A stretch of DNA of 44,877 nt from Lachnospiraceae bacterium. GTDB taxonomy: Bacteria > Bacillota > Clostridia > Lachnospirales > Lachnospiraceae. A program made the position numbers and the translations under genes. The DNA is taken from assembly GCA_030523275.1 (NCBI GenBank), contig JAUNIX010000027.1, positions 1 to 44,877 of the forward strand, in the 5' to 3' direction. This document shows, in pieces, positions 32,773 through 40,963 of the stretch. Under the pieces are notes generated by a model. It made no database searches, was not told the origin of the DNA, and saw only the letters and a list, made by a program, of their open reading frames with translations. Within the stretch, counting starts at the first letter, position 1. Each line of letters begins with the position of its first letter.

Positions 32773-33345
32773 TTACTGAACCTCCTTTAATGCCATTTTT
32801 AACGCCTTCATATTGCCATCAATCACTTCTGGCTTGCTGGCAAATTTATGTTGATAGGAAGCTCTCATTTCATTAATAAATAACTCTTCATCCATAATAC
32901 CGGATACTTTTACGATTGCCGCTAACATTGGTGTATTTGGGAAATATTTTCCAAGACATGCAACAGATACTTTTTTTGCATCAATCGTATAAACTCTTCC
33001 TTCATATCCTTTTAAGTGAGGAATAATCTCCTCTTTTGATTTTGCTGTATTAATGACAATGGCACCTTCTTTTTTCAGTCCTTTTGTCACATCAACCGTC
33101 TCTAATAATGTCTCATCGACTACGACTACAAATTCTGGATCATAAATATTCGAATGAACTCGAACAACTTCATCACTGATTCTGTTATAAGCAGTAATTG
33201 GTGCTCCCATACGCTCTGGACCATATTCTGGAAAGCCCTGCACATGCTTTCCTGTCTGGAATGCAACATCCGCCAATAACAGAGCCGCTGTTTTGGCACC
33301 CTGACCGCCACGTCCATGCCATCTGATTTCTACACAGTTACTCAT
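32773..33345 (-). CDS. porC: 2-oxoacid:ferredoxin oxidoreductase, gamma subunit
   Basis: 190 residues from the second of two adjacent ATGs, 7 bp after AAGGAG (the first, at 33348, is only 4 bp away). N-terminal EIRWHGRGGQGAKTAALLLA is the gamma-domain signature, followed by GFPEYGPERMGAPITAYNRI. It is the first gene of porCDAB, the gene order seen in Thermotoga-type pyruvate oxidoreductases. A leader hairpin CGACTT/AAGTCG (33401-33421) lies between promoter and gene. Confidence 0.9.
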   Translation of the reverse strand: MSNCVEIRWHGRGGQGAKTAALLLADVAFQTGKHVQGFPEYGPERMGAPITAYNRISDEVVRVHSNIYDPEFVVVVDETLLETVDVTKGLKKEGAIVINTAKSKEEIIPHLKGYEGRVYTIDAKKVSVACLGKYFPNTPMLAAIVKVSGIMDEELFINEMRASYQHKFASKPEVIDGNMKALKMALKEVQ

Positions 33346-33430
33346 CATAGATCTCCTTCTCTTTTTCCGTACATTAATAAAATAATGATTTTCTCATAAA
33401 CGACTTCATTTTTAAAAGTCGACAAACGCA

Positions 33431-33459
33431 ATTATAGCAGAATATTTTTCATCTTACAA
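33431..33459 (-). promoter_or_regulatory. porCDAB promoter
   Basis: Minus strand: -35 TTGTAA (33454-33459), 17-bp spacer, -10 TATAAT (33431-33436). The leader is about 80 bases. Confidence 0.75.
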
Positions 33460-33500
33460 ATGAATTATTTTCATTTATATGAATGATATTACAATTTCAT

Positions 33501-34022
33501 TTACTTAATCAAATTTACAATCATGATACTAGCAATCACGCCTGCTGCGGTGCTAAATAAAGCTCCTGCCAAGGTCCATTTTGTCTTTTTTATATTTATG
33601 TATAAAAAATAAACTGACATAGTATAAAATACCGTTTCTGTGGAACTCAAAATTAAAGAAGATAAAAATCCAATTTGAGAATCTGCACCATATTCTCGAA
33701 ATATATCTAAGAGAATTCCTGTTGCAGCAGAGGAAGAAAATAACTTAGCCACAATAACAGGAATTACCTCAATCGGAATTTGAAATAGTTTTCCAATTGG
33801 CTGCATATATTTCATTAATATATCCATTGCCCCCGATGTACGAAACATCGCAACTGCCATCATCAAACCTATCAGAGTAGGCGCAATGTCAAAAACAATC
33901 CGAAATCCCTCCGTAACGCCCTTTAAAAATTCCGAATAAACATCTTTTTTCTGCCGCCATCCATAAAATACAATGATAAAAAATAAAATAGGAATAATAC
34001 TGTTAGAAAGATAAGAAATCAT
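33501..34022 (-). CDS. spmB: Spore maturation protein SpmB
   Basis: 173 residues, membrane protein of the nucleoside-recognition (Gate) type, with about five hydrophobic segments and the conserved blocks GVTEGFRIVFDIAPTLIGLMMA and LFSSSAATGILLDIFREYGAD. In Bacillus, SpmA and SpmB act in the mother cell for core dehydration and spore heat resistance, and are adjacent genes. Here spmB is separated from spmA by about 3.4 kb. AAAGGTG lies before the ATG. A weak sigma-E-like sequence (TCATATA, 15 bp, CATAATTA) is upstream. Confidence 0.88.
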   Translation of the reverse strand: MISYLSNSIIPILFFIIVFYGWRQKKDVYSEFLKGVTEGFRIVFDIAPTLIGLMMAVAMFRTSGAMDILMKYMQPIGKLFQIPIEVIPVIVAKLFSSSAATGILLDIFREYGADSQIGFLSSLILSSTETVFYTMSVYFLYINIKKTKWTLAGALFSTAAGVIASIMIVNLIK

Positions 34023-34088
34023 GAGTTATTTCACACCTTTATTATTATTTGTATATAATTATGAAAAGATGACAAAATTATATGACAA

Positions 34089-34114
34089 GGGGCTATCGGT
34101 TAACCGATAGCTCC
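34089..34114. repeat. Palindrome between fic and spmB
   Basis: GGGGCTATCGGTT / AACCGATAGCTCC is a near-perfect 13-bp inverted repeat without loop spacer. There is no proper T-run, so terminator function is uncertain. It shares GCTATCGGTT with the toxin locus at 27999. Confidence 0.6.
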
Positions 34115-34130
34115 ACAATTTCTAATTCAA

Positions 34131-34745
34131 TTATAACTTTATCAAATCTTCCATTCGATAAACAGAATACCCTTCATAGTGATAACTTGTATCAATTCCT
34201 TTCATATAAATTTCCCGGTTATCAATCTCATTTGTTAAGGCATTTTTTAAAATATATTTTATTTCAATATCTTTGATCGGACTTCGCTCCATCGCAAGCA
34301 AATAGTCATTTTTATCAACTTTACTCCAGTCAATCACCTGCTTGATTTCTTGTTTTAAGATACAATCTAACCACAATCTTGTGCTGCGCCCATTTCCCTC
34401 TCGAAAAGGATGTGCAACATTCATTTCCACATATTTTTCAATGATTTCATCAAAATTTGACTGTGGCATTTTATCAATATTTTCCAAAGCAGCTTCCAGA
34501 TACATGACAGGAGCAAATCGAAAATTTCCTTTTGCCAGATTGACATTTCTAACTACTCCGGCAAATTTATAAATATCCTCAAATAAAAATTTATGAATTT
34601 TTGCTAAAGAGGCAAATGTTCCGGCTTCCAGGCAATCCAAATATCCACTCTCAAATAATTTAATTGCTTTTTGCTTACTCATCTTTTCTTCTACTCTGGC
34701 AAGTTCTACCGAATCTGTAATCCCCAATTTATTTTCTAATGCCAT
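34131..34745 (-). CDS. fic: Fic-family protein, class III-like
   Basis: 204 residues from the ATG after GGAAAGGAC; an upstream extension would overlap the GTPase gene. The active-site loop HPFREGNGR (112-120) is a complete HxFx(D/E)GNGR motif, so AMP or other nucleotide transfer to target proteins is expected. At the C-terminus S187-YHYEG fits the (S/T)xxxE(G/N) inhibitory motif of class III Fic proteins, whose own helix blocks the active site. No separate antitoxin gene is present, as expected for this class. It starts 17 bp after the GTPase-Rae1 fusion, suggesting a shared transcript. Confidence 0.9.
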   Translation of the reverse strand: MALENKLGITDSVELARVEEKMSKQKAIKLFESGYLDCLEAGTFASLAKIHKFLFEDIYKFAGVVRNVNLAKGNFRFAPVMYLEAALENIDKMPQSNFDEIIEKYVEMNVAHPFREGNGRSTRLWLDCILKQEIKQVIDWSKVDKNDYLLAMERSPIKDIEIKYILKNALTNEIDNREIYMKGIDTSYHYEGYSVYRMEDLIKL

Positions 34746-34762
34746 ATTCTCAGTCCTTTCCA

Positions 34763-37387
34763 CTAGAAATCTTTTAGCAATTCTCCAAGTGTATTTCGCT
34801 CTTTCACCTGCATTTCCATCTGCTCTCGCACTTCCGTTTTCACTCTGTCTACTTCTTTTTCTAACTCGCGTGCAGAAATCAACTGACACCCCTGTCCGGT
34901 AATGATAATCTGTTCCATATGATCGGAAGTTGCCACAGTCACATCATATTTCTGACCATTTTCATGTGCAAACTTCTCAATAAAAGCATCTGCAGTTTCT
35001 GCCTCTTTTGTATAGACAACATGGATATTATGAAAATCAAAGATTTCCGTATCATGTCCTTTCACTCGATAAGCATCAAACACTACAATCAAATGTCCCG
35101 GTCTTGTCCCATGATAATCCGATAAAATATCCAACAATTTATCTCTTGCACTGTCGATATTTTCTTTCGCCAATTCTGATAATTCTTTCCAAGCAAAAAT
35201 AATATTATATCCATCGACAAGCAAATACTTCTCTTTTTTCTCATAAGTTTGTCGCGAACGTTTGTAAGTAGCAGTTGCATAGGTGTCTGGTTTTCGATTT
35301 CTAAATTTTTTCTTTGAAATCGACTTGTCCGTTTTATTCGCATAAAAAGTCTGACGAAAAATCTGTTCTACTTCATCATCCCCAATCCACAAATCTTCCT
35401 CTTTGTTTTCTGTCCTAATCTGCTGCACAGAAATTTCTTTTTCTCTTTTCGGTGCCAAAACACTATCCAAATGCATATAATCTTTTACTTTATCCCACTC
35501 TACCAAAAATCCTACACCGTGAGCACAGAATACAGAGCCGGTCGGATTATCTAAATCAGCTTCTGGGTCATAAGCCTGTTGCAAAAGAACCTCCTCTTGA
35601 TTATGGCATTTTTCATAACCTTTTAATTCACAAAATAACCTTCCGTATCCTTTCGTATATGAGGCAAATTCCCGTTGATATCCTCTCATGCAAGCAACAG
35701 GTGCACTACCTATCAAAACGGTCATTTCGGGTTGAATTTCTTCGTCATACGCGATTTTACAAGTGCCGTACATCTTGTCAACATCCATCATTGCCCGTCC
35801 AACTTCTGATTCTGGTAATTCCATGCGAAAATCATAATACGGTTCCAAAATGATGCTCTCTGCCTGTCTAAGCCCCTGTCTGACTGCACGATACGTTGCC
35901 TGTCTAAAATCTCCGCCTTCGGTATGTTTTTTATGCGCCCGCCCGGAGACCAAAGTGATTTTGATATCTGTGACTGGTGCGCCAATCAAAACCCCTCGAT
36001 GTTCCTTTTCATACAAATGAGTTAGAATCAGTCTCTGCCAGTTTTTATCCAACAAGTCCTCACTACAGTTTGTGTCAATGACCAATCCGCTTCCTGGTTC
36101 TGCCGGTTCTAAGAGCAAATGAACCTCTGCATAATGGCGCAAAGGCTCAAAATGTCCAACTCCTTCTACCTTATTTGCAATCGTTTCTTTGTATACAATA
36201 TTTCCCGTATCAAATGAAACCAGAACACCAAATCGCTCTTGTATCAGATTTTGCAATATTTCAATTTGCACATCACCCATAATCTGTGCCTGTATCTCTT
36301 GTAATTCCTCATTCCATGTAATATGAAGTTGTGGGTCTTCTTCTTCTAATTGTCGAAGCTTTGGCAGCATAGCTGCTGCATCACAGTCTTCCGGCAAATG
36401 AATTTTATAATGTAACACTGGTTCTAATATCGGAAGAAGTTCCCCGCTCTCAATACCAAATCCCTCTCCGCTTTTCGTCTGTGTTAACCCGGTAACTGCA
36501 CAAATAGTACCCGCTTTTACCTCACTACATGTCTGATATTTTGTTCCTGAATAAATTCGGATCTGATTGACTTTTTCTTCCCATCCATCACCGAAAAGAG
36601 AATTTCTTGCCTTCAACTCTCCTCCGGTAATCTTCATATAAGTCAATCGTTTCCCCTGTTCATCGCGCGAAATTTTAAAGATTCTGGCACCAAACTCTTT
36701 CGGGTACTCTTGTTCTACTGTATACTTTCCTAATCCGTTCATAAATTGCTCAACGCCATCTAATTTTAAAGCCGAACCAAAATAACAAGGAAATACCTTT
36801 CTCTCGTAAATCGCTTTTGCAATCTGATTTTCCTTCAAGCTTCCATACTGCAAAAATTCATCCAATAGCAATTCATCTGACATCGCTACATTTTCATAAA
36901 ACTCTTCTGTCTGATCTTCTGTAAAATCAATGCAATTTTCATTTAAACGATTCCTTAATTGTTGTAATAACTTCTCTTTCTCGGTTCCATCTTGATCCAT
37001 TTTATTAATAAACAAAAAGACAGGAATTTGATATCTATTTAATAAACGCCATAAAGTCTCTGTATGTCCCTGACAGCCATCTGCACCACTGATCACTAAA
37101 ATTGCATAATCAAGAACTTGCAATGTACGCTCCATCTCAGTGGAAAAATCTACATGCCCTGGTGTATCCAATAACGTCATTTCCACATCGCTAAAAGACA
37201 TTTCTGCCTGTTTTGAAAAGATCGTAATGCCTCTTGCTTTTTCTAATTCATATGTATCTAAAAATGCATCTTTTTTATCGACTCGACCAATTTTTCGAAT
37301 GCTACCTGATAAATAAAGCATTGCTTCCGATAATGTTGTCTTTCCTGCATCTACATGAGCAAGAATTCCCATAACTAGTTTCTTCAT
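34763..37387 (-). CDS. TetM/EF-G-like translation GTPase fused to a Rae1 (YacP) NYN nuclease domain
   Basis: 874 residues, against about 640 for TetM. The N-terminal ~640 residues are a complete TetM/EF-G-like protein: G1 AHVDAGKTT (10-18), G2 RGITI (52-56), G3 DTPGH (74-78), G4 NKMD (128-131), then domains II-V including a TetM-like GGDFRQATYRAVRQGL block and CELKGYE. After a basic linker (~680-718) a NYN/PIN domain fills 720-874: VDGYNIIFAW (Asp725), VVFDAYRVKG (Asp771), ETADAFIEKFA (Glu797, Asp800), VATSD (Asp822) and ISARELEKEVD. These match Bacillus Rae1/YacP, a ribosome-bound nuclease cutting mRNA in the A site. The gene follows spmA by 42 bp. Role as rescue factor is inferred; tetracycline resistance cannot be assumed. 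Confidence 0.9.
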   Translation of the reverse strand: MKKLVMGILAHVDAGKTTLSEAMLYLSGSIRKIGRVDKKDAFLDTYELEKARGITIFSKQAEMSFSDVEMTLLDTPGHVDFSTEMERTLQVLDYAILVISGADGCQGHTETLWRLLNRYQIPVFLFINKMDQDGTEKEKLLQQLRNRLNENCIDFTEDQTEEFYENVAMSDELLLDEFLQYGSLKENQIAKAIYERKVFPCYFGSALKLDGVEQFMNGLGKYTVEQEYPKEFGARIFKISRDEQGKRLTYMKITGGELKARNSLFGDGWEEKVNQIRIYSGTKYQTCSEVKAGTICAVTGLTQTKSGEGFGIESGELLPILEPVLHYKIHLPEDCDAAAMLPKLRQLEEEDPQLHITWNEELQEIQAQIMGDVQIEILQNLIQERFGVLVSFDTGNIVYKETIANKVEGVGHFEPLRHYAEVHLLLEPAEPGSGLVIDTNCSEDLLDKNWQRLILTHLYEKEHRGVLIGAPVTDIKITLVSGRAHKKHTEGGDFRQATYRAVRQGLRQAESIILEPYYDFRMELPESEVGRAMMDVDKMYGTCKIAYDEEIQPEMTVLIGSAPVACMRGYQREFASYTKGYGRLFCELKGYEKCHNQEEVLLQQAYDPEADLDNPTGSVFCAHGVGFLVEWDKVKDYMHLDSVLAPKREKEISVQQIRTENKEEDLWIGDDEVEQIFRQTFYANKTDKSISKKKFRNRKPDTYATATYKRSRQTYEKKEKYLLVDGYNIIFAWKELSELAKENIDSARDKLLDILSDYHGTRPGHLIVVFDAYRVKGHDTEIFDFHNIHVVYTKEAETADAFIEKFAHENGQKYDVTVATSDHMEQIIITGQGCQLISARELEKEVDRVKTEVREQMEMQVKERNTLGELLKDF

Positions 37388-37429
37388 GATGATTCTCCAA
37401 ATTTTAGAAAATTATTTTAGCCTATTTAT

Positions 37430-38002
37430 TTATCTTAACACAGTTTGCATCACTTTACAAAACAGCACTCCTGCAAGCGTACTCATCGTTGTTGCGATGA
37501 TTGCTGGTAATACAATTGCCGTCGGATCTGCACTTCCATACTGGCTACGATAAGCAATCATATTGACTGGTATCAATTGTAGCGACGAAATATTAACAAT
37601 CAAAAACGTACACATCTCATTTGTGGCCACTTCCTTTTTCGTATTTAACTTTTGCAAACATTCCATTGCTTTTAATCCACTTGGCGTTGCTGCCCATCCA
37701 AGTCCTAAAATATTCGATGCCATATTAAGAGCAATATAACCATTCGTTTTTTTATCTTTTACATTTGGGAATAAAAATTTAATTACAGGCATTAATAATA
37801 TTTCAATTTTATCCACAAGCCCAATCTTTTCTGCCGCTTTCATCATTCCCGTCCATAACCCGACAACTCCTGCCATATAAACGCAAAGATCGATTGCCTC
37901 CTTTGCTGAGCTTAAAATTCCCTCTGATAACTGCTGCATATTTCCTGTGATTGCCGAACATACAACACTAATAATAATCATTGCTGACCAAATATAATTC
38001 AT
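37430..38002 (-). CDS. spmA: Spore maturation protein SpmA
   Basis: 190 residues from the ATG after GGGAGGAAGAGAGCGGA; an ATG 36 bp earlier is part of the leader. It is a Gate-type membrane protein with four to five helices and SpmA-typical blocks: GLWTGMMKAAEKIGLVDKI, NMASNILGLGWAATPSGLKAME and NEMCTFLIVNISSLQLIPVNMIAYRSQYGSADP. Partner of SpmB in spore core dehydration. It is first in a minus-strand row spmA, GTPase-Rae1, fic, spmB, and a sigma-E-like promoter lies upstream. Confidence 0.9.
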   Translation of the reverse strand: MNYIWSAMIIISVVCSAITGNMQQLSEGILSSAKEAIDLCVYMAGVVGLWTGMMKAAEKIGLVDKIEILLMPVIKFLFPNVKDKKTNGYIALNMASNILGLGWAATPSGLKAMECLQKLNTKKEVATNEMCTFLIVNISSLQLIPVNMIAYRSQYGSADPTAIVLPAIIATTMSTLAGVLFCKVMQTVLR

Positions 38003-38045
38003 TCCGCTCTCTTCCTCCCTATTTACATAATATGTCATATTATCA

Positions 38046-38073
38046 AATATATGAAATTCCTACCATTATATGA
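38046..38073 (-). promoter_or_regulatory. Sigma-E-like promoter of spmA
   Basis: Minus strand: TCATATA (38067-38073), 13-bp spacer, CATATATT (38046-38053). It is close to the Bacillus sigma-E consensus KMATATT-N14-CATACANT, fitting mother-cell expression. Confidence 0.5.
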
Positions 38074-38089
38074 ATTTTTTCTTAAATAT

Positions 38090-38118
38090 TTGACATTGTT
38101 GAATATATATGTTACCTT
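38090..38118 (+). promoter_or_regulatory. Promoter of the AbrB-family gene
   Basis: TTGACA (38090-38095), 17-bp spacer, extended -10 TGT-TACCTT (38110-38118). It is back-to-back with the spmA promoter. Confidence 0.55.
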
Positions 38119-38156
38119 GAATTATATACGTTTCGTTTGTTTTAGGAGGTATTGGT

Positions 38157-38420
38157 ATGAAAAGTACAGGAATTGTTAGAAAATTGGATGAATTAGGACG
38201 TATTACACTACCTATTGAATTAAGAAGAAACTTAGATGTGAATGAACGCGATCCTTTGGAAATCTTCGTTGATGATGATCAAATCATCTTAAAGAAATAT
38301 AATCCAAGTGATATTTTCACTGGTGAGATGGAAGATTTAGTAGAATATAAAGGTAAAAAGGTTTCCAAAAATTCAATCAAAGAACTTGCAAGACTTGCTG
38401 GATTTGATATTGCTGAATAG
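38157..38420 (+). CDS. AbrB/SpoVT-family transition-state regulator
   Basis: 87 residues. The N-terminal swapped-hairpin domain (1-50) has the family sequence TGIVRKLDELGRITLPIELRR and closes with DQIILKKYNP. The short C-terminal part (~55-87) resembles AbrB-type oligomerisation tails. AbrB proteins repress stationary-phase and sporulation genes. AGGAGG is 7 bp before the ATG. In B. subtilis abrB also lies next to rsmI (yabC), as here, but in this genome it is divergent from spmA and convergent with rsmI. It may act on the adjacent spmA promoter region. Confidence 0.88.
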   Translation: MKSTGIVRKLDELGRITLPIELRRNLDVNERDPLEIFVDDDQIILKKYNPSDIFTGEMEDLVEYKGKKVSKNSIKELARLAGFDIAE

Positions 38421-38430
38421 CCAGAACTAA

Positions 38431-38467
38431 AAAAAGGAAGATTTCCTAATCGAAATCTTCCTTTTTT
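38431..38467. terminator. Bidirectional terminator between the AbrB gene and rsmI
   Basis: 15-bp perfect stem AAAAAGGAAGATTTC / GAAATCTTCCTTTTT with a 6-base loop and A/T tracts on both sides. Confidence 0.92.
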
Positions 38468-38470
38468 CGT

Positions 38471-39307
38471 CTATAACAAAGCCTGATATATCTCTCTTTT
38501 TCCGACTCCACGATCTTTTGCAACTTGCTTCATCGCTTCTTTTTTCGGCATACCCTGAGATAAATATTGCTCCATGTGCTCTTCAATCGAAATATTTTCC
38601 CAAGATTTTTGTTGTTCTTCTTCTAACTGTTTAAATGTAACACTTTCAATCACCAGTACACATTCTCCACGAATTTCTTCCCCTTTATAATATTGGATCA
38701 ATTCCTCTAACGTCATTTTCTTATAGTCTTCATGGCGTTTTGTTAATTCCCGACATAAGGTTACATTACGATTACCCAATTCCTTTAAAAGCTCTTCTAA
38801 GGTCTTTTTTAAGCGATGTGGAGCTTCATATAAGATAATCGTTCTAGTCTCCGTCTTCAACTGATTTAATACATTCTTACGCTCTTTTTTATCCGTTGGC
38901 AAAAATGCCTCAAAACAAAATCGTCTCGTTGGTAATCCTGAAATCGTCAACGCAGTAATACAGGCACAAGCACCTGGCAATGATGTTACCTTAATTCCAG
39001 CCTGATGACATTGACGTACTAATTCTTCTCCCGGGTCAGAAATCCCCGGCGTTCCGGCATCCGTCACCAAGGCAATATTTAATCCTTCTTCCATCTGACG
39101 GACAAGGTAAACTGCTTTATCCACTTTATTGTATTCATGATAACTCGTTAATTTGGTCTTAATCCCAAAATGATTTAAAAGTTTTATGCTATGTCTGGTA
39201 TCTTCTGCTGCAATTAAATCCACACTTTTTAAAGTATCCAGTACTCTCAGTGTGATATCATCTAAATTTCCAATCGGAGTTGCACACAAATATAATTGCC
39301 CTGCCAT
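38471..39307 (-). CDS. rsmI: 16S rRNA (cytidine1402-2'-O)-methyltransferase RsmI
   Basis: 278 residues from the ATG after GGAAGGAG; upstream in-frame codons overlap trmN6. It belongs to the tetrapyrrole-methylase-like fold: LYLCATPIGNLDDITLR (N-terminal SAM-site motif), IAAEDTRHSIKLL, the central TDAGTPGISDPG loop and the ITALTISGLPTRRF segment. It methylates the ribose of C1402 in the decoding centre. It is last in the tmk-holB-ricT-trmN6-rsmI series, 4 bp after trmN6. Confidence 0.95.
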   Translation of the reverse strand: MAGQLYLCATPIGNLDDITLRVLDTLKSVDLIAAEDTRHSIKLLNHFGIKTKLTSYHEYNKVDKAVYLVRQMEEGLNIALVTDAGTPGISDPGEELVRQCHQAGIKVTSLPGACACITALTISGLPTRRFCFEAFLPTDKKERKNVLNQLKTETRTIILYEAPHRLKKTLEELLKELGNRNVTLCRELTKRHEDYKKMTLEELIQYYKGEEIRGECVLVIESVTFKQLEEEQQKSWENISIEEHMEQYLSQGMPKKEAMKQVAKDRGVGKREIYQALL

Positions 39308-39311
39308 ACGA

Positions 39312-40058
39312 TTATCTCCTTCCCCATCCATAAATATCATAAATTTCGTCATAATATACATTTGGTTCTTTATAAACAATTAATGGTGGCTCTACCTTGA
39401 TTCTTGATCTGCCACCTTTAATTCCTTCAATCAGAAAGATATTGGGTTCTTTATGTATATATGGATGGACCATGCGAATCCGCTTCGGTTCAATTCCCTC
39501 TTCAACCATCAAATGCATAATTTCCGCTAGTCGATAAGTTCTATGAACCATAAAAAAGCTACCTCCCTGTTTCAGTAGCTTTTTTGTCTGTGTAATAATA
39601 TCTTTTAATGTGCATAACCGCTCATGCCTTGCAATCGCCTTGACTGTATTTTCATTTTGCATACCATGATGATCTACCATATATGGAGGATTCGATGTTA
39701 TCACATCAAAAGACTCTTTTCCAAATAAATCTACAGCCTCCTTAATATCGCCTTCTACGATCGATACTTTTTCCTGCTGCCCATTTAACATAACACTTCT
39801 GGATGCCATCTCTGCATATTCTGACTGTATCTCTAACCCGGTAAAATGCTTTCCTGGCGTTTTTGCTTCCATCAAAATTGGAATCACGCCCGTTCCAGTA
39901 CCCAAATCCAGTACTGTCTTCCCCTTTTTTACTCTTGCAAAAGAAGCAAGTAAAACTGCATCCATCCCAAAACAAAAACCATCTTTCTTTTGAAGAATCT
40001 GATAACCATTTATTTGTAAATCATCCAGCCGTTCATCTGGCATTACTTTTACGTCCAT
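39312..40058 (-). CDS. TrmN6-like tRNA1(Val) (adenine37-N6)-methyltransferase
   Basis: 248 residues. N-terminal QKKDGFCFGMDAVLLASF is the family signature, followed by the SAM site VLDLGTGTGVIPI (~50-62) and the catalytic motif NPPY (~123-126) used by N6-adenine methylases. It is the counterpart of Bacillus yabB. Its ATG overlaps the ricT stop by one base (TAATG), giving translational coupling. The exact tRNA target is from the family name, not shown. Confidence 0.88.
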   Translation of the reverse strand: MDVKVMPDERLDDLQINGYQILQKKDGFCFGMDAVLLASFARVKKGKTVLDLGTGTGVIPILMEAKTPGKHFTGLEIQSEYAEMASRSVMLNGQQEKVSIVEGDIKEAVDLFGKESFDVITSNPPYMVDHHGMQNENTVKAIARHERLCTLKDIITQTKKLLKQGGSFFMVHRTYRLAEIMHLMVEEGIEPKRIRMVHPYIHKEPNIFLIEGIKGGRSRIKVEPPLIVYKEPNVYYDEIYDIYGWGRR

Positions 40059-40963
40059 TACAGTTTTGATTTTCCTTCCTTGCGTTCCAATGCTTCTAAT
40101 TCTTTCAATTCTGCATCACTTGTAAAATTATTGTTTTTCTTCTTTCTTTTCGGCTTAAAACGAATTTCACTCGTCTTATATTCCCTGATTTCCTTTTCGC
40201 CATTTTCATCTTCGATTATTACTTTGACATTTTGGCGAAGCACATTTACTCGCTGAACTTCTCCCTTTAAACCATCGCTTGTCTTTACAATATCTCCAAT
40301 ATTTGGCAATTTTTTATTTAAATATTCATAGGTTTCCTGCTCATGTTTTAAACAACACATTAAACGTCCACAAACACCAGAAATCTTTGTTGGATTTAAA
40401 GACAAATTTTGTTCTTTCGCCATCTTAATTGATACTGGCACAAACTCAGATAAATGTGTATGACAACACAAGCTTCTACCACAAATACCAATTCCGCCTA
40501 AAATTTTGGTTTCGTCACGCACTCCTATTTGTCTTAATTCAATTCTTGTTTTAAATACAGAGGCTAAATCTTTTACTAATTCACGGAAATCAATTCTTCC
40601 ATCAGCCGTAAAATAAAATAATACTTTATTATTATCAAATGTATATTCGCAATCAATCAATTTCATAGCAAGCCCATGCTTTTCAATTTTTTCCAGACAA
40701 ATCTGATAAGCCTCTTTACTTTTTTGGCTATTTTCTTCGTTGATTTCATCATCTTCCGGTGTTGCAATACGAATGACTGACTTTAAAGTAGAAATTACTT
40801 TTTCAGATTTTATTTTTCTACTACCCAAAACAACTTTTCCGTATTCAATTCCCCGTGCTGTCTCGACAATGACATTTTGTCCAACTTCTATCTCTAAACC
40901 ATTGGGGCTGAAAAAATAGATTTTTCCGTTTTGTCTAAAACGTACTCCTATTACCTCTACCAT
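40058..40963 (-). CDS. ricT: RicT/YaaT, PSP1-domain Fe-S protein
   Basis: 301 residues. The PSP1 domain begins with RQNGKIYFFSPNGLEIEVGQ and includes FRELVKDLASVFKTRIELRQIG. The cysteine sets GICGRSLCCHTHL and SGVCGRLMCCLKHE (~160-210) are the ligands of the Ric complex Fe-S clusters. In Bacillus, RicT with RicA and RicF speeds Spo0A phosphorylation and RNase Y mRNA processing. It overlaps holB by 7 bp. The lysine-rich tail is variable in the family. Confidence 0.92.
   Translation of the reverse strand: MVEVIGVRFRQNGKIYFFSPNGLEIEVGQNVIVETARGIEYGKVVLGSRKIKSEKVISTLKSVIRIATPEDDEINEENSQKSKEAYQICLEKIEKHGLAMKLIDCEYTFDNNKVLFYFTADGRIDFRELVKDLASVFKTRIELRQIGVRDETKILGGIGICGRSLCCHTHLSEFVPVSIKMAKEQNLSLNPTKISGVCGRLMCCLKHEQETYEYLNKKLPNIGDIVKTSDGLKGEVQRVNVLRQNVKVIIEDENGEKEIREYKTSEIRFKPKRKKKNNNFTSDAELKELEALERKEGKSKL

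Noticed and set aside
34763..37387. Acquired tetracycline-resistance gene
   Set aside because: The GTPase part is TetM-like, but the fused nuclease domain and chromosomal sporulation context, without mobile-element genes, argue against a standard resistance gene. Resistance is not excluded.
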